A stretch of 64,000 bases of DNA, taken from contig JAUFSD010000003.1 of NCBI GenBank assembly GCA_033030425.1, positions 1,426,001 through 1,490,000 of the forward strand. Direction: 5' to 3'. The notes below the pieces were generated by a model that worked only from the letters and a program-made list of their open reading frames with translations, ran no database searches and was not told the DNA's origin. The DNA is from Verpa conica. Taxonomy: Eukaryota; Ascomycota; Pezizomycetes; Pezizales; Morchellaceae. This document shows, piece by piece, positions 24,451 through 34,775 of this stretch. Within the stretch, counting starts at the first letter, position 1, and each line of letters opens with the position of its first letter. A program made the translations under genes and the position numbers.

Positions 24451-25188
24451 GGTACGGCTTTTTTTAAGGGTTGTAAATTATGTTTTGCGATTGGTGTAAT
24501 TTAGTTATTTCTTGTGAGTATTTGAGACTCTTTCACCTTGTGAGCCTGTTGGTGGAGTACTTCTAGATGTTTGTTAGTTGGATTATTGGTGGTTAGGCGG
24601 TGTGTATGAGCGTACCGACCGTACGTTGACCCTCCCCAGAACGAAGTTTGGTATAGGCTGACATGTTCGGTCTGCAAGGGTCTATGAAGCTCTATGAAGA
24701 GCAACTAGCTCTGCGCAAACAGATATCACAGCAAGACGTTGGTGGCTATCGGTGATGAGCAGGGTAGCGCGGACCAAACGCGTATGGTCCGGCTTTTACG
24801 TCGATACCATTGCTTGCTTATGACTAATCTGGTTCAACATCCTCGGAATGAGTTCGGCTCGGTAGTGTGCATTGGGCTTAGGCTGCGCTCGGGCCATACG
24901 CATTGATCTAAATCAAGTTTGCTCAAGAATGGCGACTTTGAGCCCTCAACCTCATCAGTTTTGCATTGCTTGCCCCACTACTCCCCCTCCCCCTCCCCCT
25001 CCCCCTCCCCATTCCTTCATTCAACTTGCTGCAGAACCTATTTATACAAAGCTACACGCCCTCTCTTGATCTCAGAGGTTCGAGCTTCACCTCATATCTA
25101 ACCTGACTAGCTTTGTGTTGATTCTGCTTTGGCAGCACACTTCTACTAGATTCTCGACCCCTCCTCCTCTCTCCTCCTCTCTCCTCCG
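24451..25188. other. Intergenic within the transposon
   Basis: Lies between the nuclease-like gene and the SNF2 gene. It contains GCGCGGACC/GGTCCGG motif variants at about 24766-24794 and a CCCCCT run at 24977-25010. No other gene is supported. Confidence 0.5.
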
Positions 25189-28100
25189 ATGCGACGCGCC
25201 AGAAAGGCATCTCATGAGCTGGTGGGCCATAATGAGCTCTTAAGCTCACATCATAGGAAAAGTGGGTTCTCGAAGTCTGAAATCCCAGACTCGAGTGATG
25301 AAACTTTAAGGTAATCCCTGATTCGGTGTTAGCAAAGCTCTTTTAGCAAGCTTTCTGGAGCAGAGATGGCGACAGATCTGACAGATATAACAGTACACCT
25401 TCCGATGAAAGCACACCTACACCCCCCAGACTGCGTCACCACCGCGTACCGCATACGCGTAAGGCTCGAGAGACAAAATACAATCCACCTACGCCCTTCC
25501 GTGAAAACAAACCAAGCAGCCTTTTTTTGAGCCCTGAAGGACCAAACACCAAAGCTTTATGCATCGCAAGGAAGTTAAACTTCCAAGGAGACCAGACCAA
25601 GGACTATACGGATTGGGTTGCAGATTTAAAAGATACGTTTATTACAGTCCGACATCCTGAGATTATCGAGGGGCCAAAGTCGCTACAGGATCGTGGTCGT
25701 CATGATTTGTGGAATGCTGCTATTCAGGACTTGATTAAGGAGGAGCACCGTTTTAACTTGAGGGCGTTCGGCACAAATGATGCAATGGTCCGAGCTGCGC
25801 ATGAATTGCTCAAAAACCAAGCAAAGAAAGTCCGTCTCCGTAAGCCCGTTAAGCCCATTGCCGAAGGTCCAGGAGCCAAGCGAAACCACGAGGTTCTCGA
25901 GGATGAACTGCGGACTGACCAGGCCACGGCGATCTTAGACTTGTCGAAGCTTCCCTCACCCAACTTCACCGTCGCTCTTTGGAGGGAAGGTTTCAAAAAG
26001 CCTTTTCTAAGTCAGATTACCCCACTAGCCGATGTAAAAGACCTCCAAGATTGGGTTTGTACGAAGCTCGGGATCCCTTCTGGTACAGCTAGGATCGAGG
26101 CGATATTTCCTGTTTTAAATGAAGAATACTTTGATATTCTTGGCGTGGCAAAGAGTGGTGATAAAGCCTGCCTAGATGTCTCCGATCAGGCATCATGGAA
26201 CTCAGTGATATCCATGGCCCAACAAGTGGTGAATAATCCCGCCAAATTTGTTGGGCTTCGCCTTGAGGCTCGTGAAAGCACAGTGGAGGAGTTTAGGTTG
26301 CGGTGGAGCGGACGCAAACCGTCCGAGGACGGCCCGGAACCAAAACGATCGAAACTCGTTCTACAGGACACTAAATATAACAAAAGTGGTCATGGTAGTG
26401 ACGACACCAAGCTCGCTCAGCCATCAAAAGAGCACAGTTTCAAAGACCCGGAGGATATTGCCGGTGCATCATCAAAAGAGCACAGTTTCAAAGACCCGGA
26501 GGATATTACCGGTGCATCATCAAAAGAGCACAGTTTCAAAGGCCCGGAGGATATTACCGGTGCATCTATTGAGATGAGGGACGAGGATGAGGGTGAGGGT
26601 GAGGACGAGGACGACCCGGTGGTTGAGGAGGACCAGATGCAGGGGATACTGAGATCCTTTTACGAGGAGGAGGAGGAGGAGGAGAAGGGTGGTGGTAAGG
26701 AAGAGGATGGGAAACCGCTCGTGGATCTCGATATCTTGCTTGGTGATGAGGAGGGAAAGAAGGATAAGTCTGATCAAAGGCACCGGGATGAAAATAACCC
26801 TGGGGGTTTAGGTGAGGGGCAGAGTACTACTAATGAGAACGATTTTTTTGGATTGTGTGTCCACCCACAGTTCAGATAGCGCGTATTATGTCTCTGACAA
26901 AACTTTATTAGGTGTATTCAAAACTACAACAATGATTTTGAGCATCAATGTTTTGACGATGCACTCCGTGGTTTGCGTGCGACAGCACTTGACCTTGTTG
27001 ATACAGACGGTGGAATCCAGCGATTCGGTATTCCCGGCTGCGGTGAAATCAGGTTTTACCCGCATCAAGTTTGGGGGATACAGTTCGTTGTGCAACGGAT
27101 CATTAACGAGGACGGTCTGAATTCGTGTCTAGTGGCGGATGATATGGGTATGGGGAAGGTATGTGTAGATTTGGACTATACCAATTGATTTTATACTGAT
27201 ATATCTAGACATTTGTTGCTCTAGGGGCTCTCCTCCATCTAAAATGGCTTGTCAATGAGGCCAGCGAAGACAATCCTCTCCCTTGTTGCGCAGGCAAGAG
27301 GCCATCTGAAATGCCCAATCATAATTTTTTCAGTCTTCACTTGGGATGGGCAAAACGACCTACAATTATTGTTGTGTAAGACTTCTGTGGGTCTGCATAC
27401 CATTATAGGACCGTTCGCTAATTTCCCTAGGCCGCCTTCACTCCTTATCACATGGTCCCGCACTCTGACAAAGATCCCCGAGCTCACTGTCACCATTTTA
27501 CACAAAAACCAGAATCCGACATCCCGGAGGATTAACAGTGACAGTAAACCTCATTATAAGGTATATCTCACTAGTTACCAAACCTGGAGGTCTCGGTATA
27601 ATGATGCTCTTAAAGGCGCGAGGTTCGGTGTTGGTATATTTGATGAGTCCCACCACGTTAAAAACAGAAAGACCAAGGCTTTCAATTCCTTAATTGGAAT
27701 GGAGTGTAAATACAGGTTACAGCTATCCGGTACGCCCATGCATCATGGGGTTCGTGACTGGGTTGTTCAGGCCCAATGGCTTCACGCAGAATCGAACTCT
27801 GAGCTGCTCACTAAGCATGGCTACGAAGTCATGGAGGCTGCTTGCGATATCGTGAAAAAGAGCAAAGATGCCAGTCCGTCCAGTTACACAGCGATCCGCG
27901 ACTGTGTATACCCATGGACAATCCGTAGGTGGGGCGAAACAACACTGGCTGACGGAAAACCATTGATCAATATCCCAGAGCTGGTTACAGAAAATGTTGT
28001 CATTCATTATACTGAGGAGGAAGCTAAGGCGCTTAGTTTATGGGTGAAAGAAGAAAAGGAGAAGAGTGTACAAAGATACAACTCCGCTCTCCATGGGTGG

Positions 28101-28947
28101 AGATTGGCGTCCTTCTACGGGGACCTTCCGGAGACAGAGCGGGAGATCATAAACGGCAACTCAGTTTTCCGAAAAGAGTGGGATGCATCTACGTTTAAAG
28201 GTTCACCAGTCTTCCGGTGGCTCGAGGATAAGTTGATTCCTCTGCTTAGCGCACGATCTACAGCATCAAAGGCTGAGGAACCGACCCCACACAAGGCCGT
28301 TCTGTTCGCCCCTCTACCAGCCCAAACATATCTGCTGAACTGGGTAAGTAATTGCCCTGTACCCTCCGTGTACCATACAACTACCACCGCCTGATTTCAA
28401 GTTAATATTTTACCAGTGGTTCAAGACTTTCTTCCCCGAAATCGAATGCTACCACTTCAAAGCAACACTCAGTGGTCCAGAGCGATTACAATGTCTCGAA
28501 GCATTCGATGTATCGAAGAAACCTGGCGTTCTAATAATTACCCCGGCCTTAGGTGGTAACGGCATAAACCTTATCTGTGCCGATAATATTGTAATTTTGC
28601 AGAAGTTTTGGAATATGAATGAGCAGAAACAAGCTATAGCTCGCATCCACCGGATTGGGCAGAAACGTAGGGGCTACGCATTCATCCTACATACAGAAGG
28701 TGGCATTGATGATCGCATCACAGAGCTTCAAATGGCAAATGGCCGGTTTGAAGCAAAGATCATGCATGGACTCATGGGCGTGGAGCTCTCATATGAACAA
28801 ATTATGGATATGCGGGCCACAAGACTAGCGGAATTCTTAAAGGTGCAAGCCCGCACTATCCAGGATGGTGAGGGGGACAACGAAAAAGAGCTCGATAAGA
28901 GCACTGAGGGTATGGTGGGTACAGACGCGTACCCTATCTCTGTTTGA
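25189..28947 (+). CDS. SNF2-family ATPase (cargo of the transposon)
   Basis: DNA-translocating SF2/SNF2 ATPase with both RecA-like lobes. Exons 25189-25310, 25361-26854, 26912-27158, 27209-27375, 27431-28343 and 28417-28947 sum to 1157 aa in frame. Residues 1-550 are an unknown N-terminal region with acidic tracts and three 16-aa repeats (SKEHSFKDPEDI). Motif I reads LVADDMGMGKT (about 613-622, usual form DEMGLGKT). Motif Ia is RPTIIVVPPSLL. Motif II is FDESHH (D748). Motif III is LSGTP. The C lobe ends with LGGNGINL and QAIARIHRIGQKR (about 1053-1065), the classic SNF2 motif VI. All catalytic motifs are present, so it is probably active. The domain order resembles Rad5/Rad16-type proteins but I see no RING. 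The first intron's CTGGAG acceptor is unusual. It may remodel chromatin at the target or on the element, by inference only. Confidence 0.9.
26425..26571 (+). repeat. Three 48-base in-frame repeats in the SNF2 gene
   Basis: Three tandem near-identical units, each starting TCAAAAGAGCACAGTTTCAA and encoding SKEHSFKDPEDIAGAS-type peptides. The copies differ at only a few bases, which points to recent expansion. Confidence 0.9.
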
Positions 28948-29447
28948 CTGCGTCTACCATTTTTTATTATTAATACTTTTTTATTGTTTCAACGGGGTTT
29001 TCTTATTCATAGGGAGGGGACTTTCTTAGTTATTGATAAAGGATTTAAAGTATTCTTATAGGGCTTTCTTTGGTATTCATACAGGGCTTTCTTACATAGT
29101 CATATTAATTTATTAGGAAGGTTGGGGGGGGGGGGGTTGGCGCTACTTGTGGTATTCATTTTGGGGTTTGAGGATGGGCTGCACCAGACTTGGTAAATAA
29201 TATTTATACCCGCTTTATTTAACTTATATTTGTACGTATTCTTCCAATCAGGTGGGTTTTCGCTATATATGTTCTGACGCACCGTACGGATCAGACACTT
29301 GACTGCTTTTGATACATGACTCAGATGGGTGAGCGATAGACTATATCAACACGGCTCATGAGCTAGTACCACCTGTCCCTTTCAAACAATAACCCCTTTC
29401 CGCATCATCTTCAGCGCGTTCTAAACTATCCTATATTTTCCGCGGTC
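28948..29447. other. Intergenic within the transposon
   Basis: AT-rich 3' flank of the SNF2 gene with a G homopolymer near 29126-29136, then the promoter of the next cargo gene. No other feature seen. Confidence 0.5.
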
Positions 29448-31178
29448 ATGGTAACAGACGCGTCGGACGGTCCGGGTACCGACTACGAGATCATATATTC
29501 AAGCAAAGCGGACAATCCACGTACGTAATACCCACAATATTCCTAGAAATATAGCTAACGCATAGCTTAGAAGATGGTAGAGCTCGTAGAGGTGTAGGAG
29601 CAAATCACAAATCACACCAAGCAACAAAGAAGGCTCGAATCCCATATGCTAATAGCACAGCATTACAAGGTATACGGACCGCCCGGGGGCGACAAAGTCC
29701 ACCCAACCCCAGGAACTCAACGGGTAAAACACAACATCGAAACCATTCGCATACCTGGGATACAGGTACAAACCACAGGATTAAGGAAGGCCATAATGTA
29801 AAGTACTCTCCCCCTTATACAGAGCTTATTAACGATAGACAGGGGGGGGCGCGTCGGAACAATATCATACTTGAACGTCAAGAACGCGTGGAATCTACAA
29901 GCCGAAAGCGCCAAGGGCCTTCCACAGACGACTTATGGCCTAACAAGCGGACATCTAGAGTAGCACCTTCGAACGGTCCATGTCAAAGCGATAGTGCGTC
30001 CACGTCTACCCCCAGTAATAAAAGTAGAGTCGGCGATAGCGCGTCCACGTCTACCCCCAGTAATAAAAATAGAGCCAGCGAAGTCACTACTACTGAGCTA
30101 TATAACAATACTGAGAATCGTAACATAACTATACCTCGAAGATTTCGCCGCCGCGCAATGATACCACTCGAAAATGTCGGAACGTTTAATCTAGCTAATA
30201 TAATAATCCAGGGCCTTGTTTTTGCTGAGAATCCTTGGCCTAATACAAGGTCTCGTGATATTATGATTAATCAGTCCTGGAAGGATTCAGCTGCGTGCCT
30301 GGCAGATTCTTCAGTTTGCACGATGAGTGAGCTCCCCGATCCTATATCGGCACCAATTGTATGTATCTAACACCAGATTCCCGTACTACACTGTACATTT
30401 GCTGAAAAACGCTTAGCTACAAAAGAGAATATCCAATGTGCGTGGATACCTGGTGGACTCAATTAGGAAGTCGGTGGCAGTTTCTTACAGGCTAAACCTC
30501 CGGAAACCTGAGCAATGCAAAGAGCAGGTGCGAGGCTTACTGAAGGACGATGCATTTACAGGGCAATGGGTGAATGTGGTATCCAGACCAAACGCAGACC
30601 GTATACAGAGAATGGCTACGCTGACAAATATTAGAACGACAAATTAGTTCTAGCATACTTTAGTCACCGGGCGCTACGTACAGCCGTGGTGCATTATTTC
30701 TTTAAGGAAGGAGGCCTGGCTCAGCAGAATGAACTGAGCAAGTATTTTAGTCCCCTTAGGTGGACTACAATCCTAATTACAGCAACGGCAATAGCGTGCG
30801 CGCTTCAAGATTATGAAGAGAGTGGTCATAAGTGCCGTACGGTAACTGAGTTTAGTCAGGATAACTTCTCGAGTAAGACTACCATATACCTGTATAAATC
30901 TAGTGCTCACATACATAGTTGTATATCACAGGTTGCAGAACACAGTTAAAGGGCTTACAGAGGCGCGGCGCTTAAAATTGCTAGACTGGTATAAGAAGAA
31001 GATCAACAAAGAACTCAAGAGCAGGAATCACTCCCCTAAGATACAGACAGAGGGGTACGAGGACCAGATCGGTGATTATTGTGGTGACCTCGGCGACAGC
31101 GATGACGAAGACGAAGACGCGGACGCACACGCAGACGCAGACTCGGACTCGGCCGCAGACTCGGACTCAGCAGACTAA
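29448..31178 (+). CDS. Transposon cargo protein resembling DUF6532
   Basis: Exons 29448-29520, 29571-30358, 30417-30600, 30648-30891 and 30932-31178 sum to 511 aa with phases that fit at every junction. The N-terminal half is basic, polar and disordered, with a duplicated SASTSTPSNK unit. The C-terminal half is helical: GYLVDSIRKSV, CKEQVRGLLKDDAF, LLAYFSHRALRTAVVHYFF, then YFSPLRWTTILITATAIACAL, then FSQDNF. That order, with an aromatic helix before an FSP-x-alpha-rich helix of TAI type, recalls the fungal DUF6532 domain. It ends in an Asp/Ala-rich acidic tail of about 35 aa. No catalytic residues can be proposed. The DUF6532 match is from memory of the family and is tentative; the gene model is firmer. 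Confidence 0.72.
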
Positions 31179-31806
31179 GGGGATGATAACGATGGTAAGG
31201 TCTAAAGCAAGGAGTAGGAGGAAAGAAGGTAAGGTTCAGAAAGTAGTAACGTGGAGGCATTGAGTAGATCTGACGCTATTAGTTTGTGCTGTTATATGGT
31301 TGACAGAGTTAGTAGATAGGGCTAAGTAATGTAGTTGAAGGGTCGAGTGGGTTCTGGTTAGCTACGTCATCCGGGGGGGCCTACCTAGTAAAGGAGGATA
31401 CAGCAGACGTCATGTCTGCTACGTTTTATGTATTATTTTTATGTATTATCGAAACGTATGAGAAGGGAAAGACATAATTCAATATATAGGAGCGATTAGC
31501 AAAACAAGTGTGCCGTGGCATCACATATATGATGCTCATTGGCTGACCGTAGCCCGAGAAATCTGCCGTATAGCTCATCAATAAAAGTATCCAAATATTG
31601 ACTTGGGTCTCATATATACCACATTATACCACAGAACCTCCGGGGACCGTCCCGGGACCGCCCAGGCATACGTAATAATATCCCATGAGTGTCCCAGGAC
31701 ACTCTCTCATTTTCCCCGGGATACCAGGCTGTCTCTCGGGATCGGGTAGTGTCTCGATGATCCCAGCAGCACCAGGGAACCTCTGGTTGTCCTAGAGACA
31801 ATTATT
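31179..31806. other. Right non-coding end of the transposon
   Basis: About 630 bases between the last cargo stop and the terminal repeat. It includes the subterminal cluster with GGGACCGTCCCGGGACCG at 31643-31660 and further GTCCC/GGGAC copies to about 31760. These mirror the left end. Confidence 0.7.
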
Positions 31807-31820
31807 AACTTTTGCTGATG
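31807..31820 (-). repeat. Right terminal inverted repeat of the transposon
   Basis: AACTTTTGCTGATG, the exact reverse complement of 17229-17242. It is followed by TA (31821-31822), then GGGGACTCTGTG, the other half of the interrupted repeat. Confidence 0.95.
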
Positions 31821-31909
31821 TAGGGGACTCTGTGTTTTCTAACACCTGCGAGGCGCCCCACTGTGCCACCCGCCGTTTGCAGAAGGGGCCCCCCTGAGTT
31901 GCAGATTCC
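31821..31909. repeat. Right part of the dispersed repeat split by the transposon
   Basis: Continues the copy that begins at 16653. GGGGACTCTGTGTTTTCTAA and GGCGCCCCACTGTGCCACCC match the right palindrome arm at 33684-33760. Homology ends near 31909, where the palindrome's terminal repeats begin, so this copy is truncated. Confidence 0.85.
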
Positions 31910-31937
31910 TGTAATGGAGGCACTCCCAGGGGAGTAC
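31910..31937. repeat. Extra 28-bp copy of the palindrome tip
   Basis: The unit TGTAATGGAGGCACTCCCAG... is followed directly by a second 28-bp unit starting TGTAACGGGGGTACTCCCAG. The right tip has only one such unit. It may be a duplication or the remnant of another element end. Confidence 0.75.
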
Positions 31938-34340
31938 TGTAACGGGGGTACTCCCAGGGGAGTACTGCCGTACCAAAAAAAACCAACAACCTTCCTTTCT
32001 GACGAGAAGCTTCAGCAGCAAGGCTTAGAACCGCTCGTCAACACGGACGGTCGACAGTCCCTAGGCAAAACAGGAATAAGGATTTAATGAGTCGATAACT
32101 AAAGACTTTAAAAGGCTCTGCTTCCCAGGGGAAAACAAACGTCTTTAGCGGAGAGTATGAGGGTCTCTGAACAACGGTTGTTCGTTGACTAGCAAGAATG
32201 GTTGTCCCGGGGGGGAAGGACGGGTTTAAGCTATGAATTTGACTGCGAGCAGGCTGCCAAGAAGCGGGGAACAATTCCTCCGTGCTTGGAAATCAACTGA
32301 GTCTAGAGCGCCCCTAAGAACTAGCGGGGTCGATAGACTGGCGACTAAAAAGCGTTAGTTACTAAAAGCTCTGTAACTTTTGCTATAATGGTCCGATTTC
32401 AAATCCGATTGCACCTATGGATTCGCAGCACTGTCCCCCATATACCCTCCGAGTTTGGTTCGGTTGGACGAATTTTCCTGACGGTTTTGGGGTTATTTTT
32501 GGGGTCCAAAACTTGTCTTTTTGTTAGGGAATCAGCAACTCAGGGGGCCCCCTCTGCAAACGGCGGGTGGCACAGTGGGGCGCCTCGGGGGTGTTAGAAA
32601 CACAGAGTCCCCTAGGTAGGGTAACCCACTGGTGATTCCTGCCGTTGCTCAGATTCCTTTCCCACGTTCCTAGTCCAACCTGGGGACGTGGCGGAGAGGT
32701 AATCTTGATCCATAAGGACTTTAGGGCGACGCACAAGGCATAGCCCCGTATGGTTCGATTCGTGACGCCGCCAGGTTAATTACTACTTTTGCTGGCGGCC
32801 CTAACTACTAAGCATAGCTTTGCTCTCATCTCACGGCTCTCGGCCTCCCATAAGGTTGGCCATCAGCGAAGCTGTTGTTACTCCTCCTAGAGGAACAGGA
32901 GCTTAACTCTGTTCATGGAGGCAACTGCTTCAGTCTCATTGCACTAGTATCTCCCGTAGCTATAAGCTACAGACGCATTACTCTGGTCTCTGTCGCATAC
33001 CGACGACGGTGAGCTTCACTCCGTCCTAGGTGCTCGCCAGCTCGCTTAGGGATCGGGCTATCATAGTAATGACTTTCCTTAGATTCTATTGACCAGAATA
33101 GGATAGCTATGTGACGATTTAACCATCGTCATGACTAGTCTCAAGTACCTCTCCATGTAGAGACACCTAAGGATCTCCCTTGAGGGATAGGACTAGCTAT
33201 CCTATTCCGGTCAATAGATACTATGGAAAGTCATTACTATGATAGCCCGATCCCTAAGAGAGCTGGCGAGCTCCTAGGACGAAGCGAAGCTCACCGTCGT
33301 CGGTATGCGACAGAGACCAGAGTAATGCGTCTGTAGCTTATAGCTACGGGAGATACTAGTGCAATGAGACTGAAGCAGTTGCCTCCATGAACAGAGTTAA
33401 GCTCCTGTTCCTCTAGGAGGAATAACAACGGCTTCGCTGATGGCCGACTCCATGAGGCCGAGAGCCGAGAAGAGAAAGAAAGCTATGCTTAGTAGTTAGG
33501 GCCGCCAGCAAAAGTAATAATTAACCTGGCGGCGTCACGAATCGAACCATACGGGGCTATGCGCTGTGCTTCGCCTAAAGTCTTATGGATCAAGATTACC
33601 TCTCCGCCACGTCCCAGGTTGACCAGGAACGTGGGAAAGGAATCCAAGCAACGGCAGGGATCGCCAGTGGGTTACCCTACCTAGGGACTCTGTGTTTTCT
33701 AACACCCCCGAGGCGCCCCACTGTGCCACCCGCCGTTTGCAGAGGCCTGAGTTGCTGATTCCCTAACAAAAAGACAAGTTTTGGACCCCAAAAATAACCC
33801 CAAAACCGTCAGGAAAATTCGTCCAACCGAACCAAACTCGGAGTATATGGGGGACAGTGCTGCGAATCCATAGGTGCAATCGGATTTGAAATCGACCATT
33901 TTAGCAATAGTTACAGAGCTTTTAGTAACCAACGCTTTTTAGTCGCTAGTCTATCGAGCCCGCTAGTTCTTATGCGCTCTAGACTCAGTTGATTTCAAGC
34001 GCGGAGGAATTGTTCCCCCGCTCCTTGGCAGCCTGCTCGCAATCAAAATCATAGCTTAAACCCGTCCTTCCCCGTGACAATCATTCTTGCTAGTCAACGA
34101 ACAACCGTTGTTCGAGACCCTCATACTCTTTGCTAAAGACGTTTGTCTTCCTGGGAAGCAGAGCCTTTAAAGTCTTTAGTTATCTATCCATTAAATCCTT
34201 ATTCCTGTTTTGTCTAGGGACTATCGACCTTCCGTGTTGACGAGCGGTTCTAAGCCTTGCTGCTGAAGCTTCTCGTCAGAAAGGAAGGTTGTTGGTTTTT
34301 TTTGGTACGGCAGTACTCCCCTGGGAGTACCCCCGTTACA
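31938..34340. repeat. 2.4-kb imperfect palindrome of two head-to-head dispersed-repeat units
   Basis: The left tip TGTAACGGGGGTACTCC is mirrored by GGAGTACCCCCGTTACA at the right tip. Complementarity continues through both arms of about 1.2 kb. Examples are AACAACCGTTGTTC, GTTTTGGGGTTATTTTTGG and TAAGCATAGCTTTGCTCTC on the left, each with its complement on the right. The arms differ by scattered substitutions and small indels, so they are diverged copies. Near the centre, TGACGATTTAACCATCGTCA (33112-33131) is itself a hairpin. No coding frame extends through an arm. Each arm holds a Pol III-like box pair. It could be a fold-back element or a SINE/LARD-like repeat that inserted head-to-head. 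TG...CA tips recall LTR ends. Confidence 0.88.
32689..32775 (+). other. tRNA-like Pol III box A/box B pair in the left arm
   Basis: TGGCGGAGAGG (32689-32699) fits box A and GGTTCGATTCG (32752-32762) fits box B except its last base. Their 63-base spacing is like that of a long-arm tRNA. GGCGGAG and CGCCGCC could form most of an acceptor stem, but the T stem pairs poorly. It is probably a tRNA-derived SINE head, not a working tRNA. Copies lie on the minus strand at 33609-33538 and 17152-17079. Confidence 0.4.
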
Positions 34341-34355
34341 CACTGGTGAGGAAAG

Positions 34356-34775
34356 TGCTTTTTTTGGAAAATTAACTTTGTTTTGAACAACGAAGGCTCC
34401 TGCGAGTAATGAAAGAGTTTCAGAGCTCCATATTTTGTCAAGGGAGTTAACGTTGGGGAGAAGAGAGTTTCTGGATACACTAAGGCTTGGACAGTGTAGG
34501 AACATGTGTTCTGTGGTTTCAGGGGAGAGAAGGCATCTGGGACAGATGTCGGTGGTGTTGAAATTTATCTACGATTTGTGGGCGTTTAAATAGCTTTTTT
34601 CCACTTGTATTTGGTGGAGACGGGAAGATTGGTACTTGTGAAGAAACATAAAATATGGTGTCGTGAGCAAGCAGCCATATTTATAGTAGCTGGGCGGGGG
34701 GTAAAGAGTCTCCCAATTTTTTTGGAGTTGTTGCTTGATGACTGCCGAGTAGTTTTTATGGCTCCACTATCTTTA
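34356..34775 (-). mobile_element. LINE (non-LTR retrotransposon) 3' remnant
   Basis: Minus-strand reading gives ICPRCLLSPETTEHMFLHCP near 34490-34555. This is the C-x2-C...ETTEH-x4-C knuckle that closes Tad/I-type LINE ORF2 proteins after the RNase H region. Upstream residues (KQQLQKNWETLY) are disrupted by a stop and shift, so only a broken tail remains. It abuts the right tip of the palindrome and ends about 215 bases before the Gem1 start. Confidence 0.65.

Larger units (their letters stand above)
17227..31822. mobile_element. 14.6-kb cargo-carrying Plavaka-type DNA transposon (element 17229-31820 plus TA duplication)
   Basis: Termini are CATCAGCAAAAGTT at 17229-17242 and its exact complement at 31807-31820, flanked on each side by TA. 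Removing the element and one TA joins ...CTCTACCTA to GGGGACTCTGTG. That matches the unbroken sequence CCCTACCTAGGGGACTCTG in the palindrome's left arm (minus strand, near 32600-32625). Subterminal GGGACC/GGTCCC-type motifs cluster at both ends (17303-17385 and 31643-31760). Inside are a minus-strand transposase and four plus-strand cargo genes. Plavaka elements belong to the CACTA/CMC assemblage and normally carry few genes, so an SNF2 ATPase as cargo is unusual. Intact frames and a clean target site suggest a fairly young insertion. Confidence 0.92.

Noticed and set aside
25527..26879. Separate gene starting at 25527
   Set aside because: The frame has no ATG there, and it splices upstream to an ATG exon at 25189 and downstream to the SNF2 ATPase lobes in matching phase.
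17229..31820. Starship-type giant element
   Set aside because: No tyrosine-recombinase (DUF3435) captain is present. The recombinase is a DDE Plavaka type and the ends are TIRs with a TA duplication.
16653..33683. Direct repeats at 16.65-17.23 kb and 33.11-33.68 kb as LTRs of one 17-kb retroelement
   Set aside because: The left copy is interrupted exactly at the transposon TIR and resumes at 31821. No reverse transcriptase or integrase lies between the repeats, and the right copy is an arm of a palindrome.
31938..34340. Palindrome as an assembly artefact
   Set aside because: The two arms differ by many substitutions and small indels and have unequal tips, which a mirrored read join would not produce.
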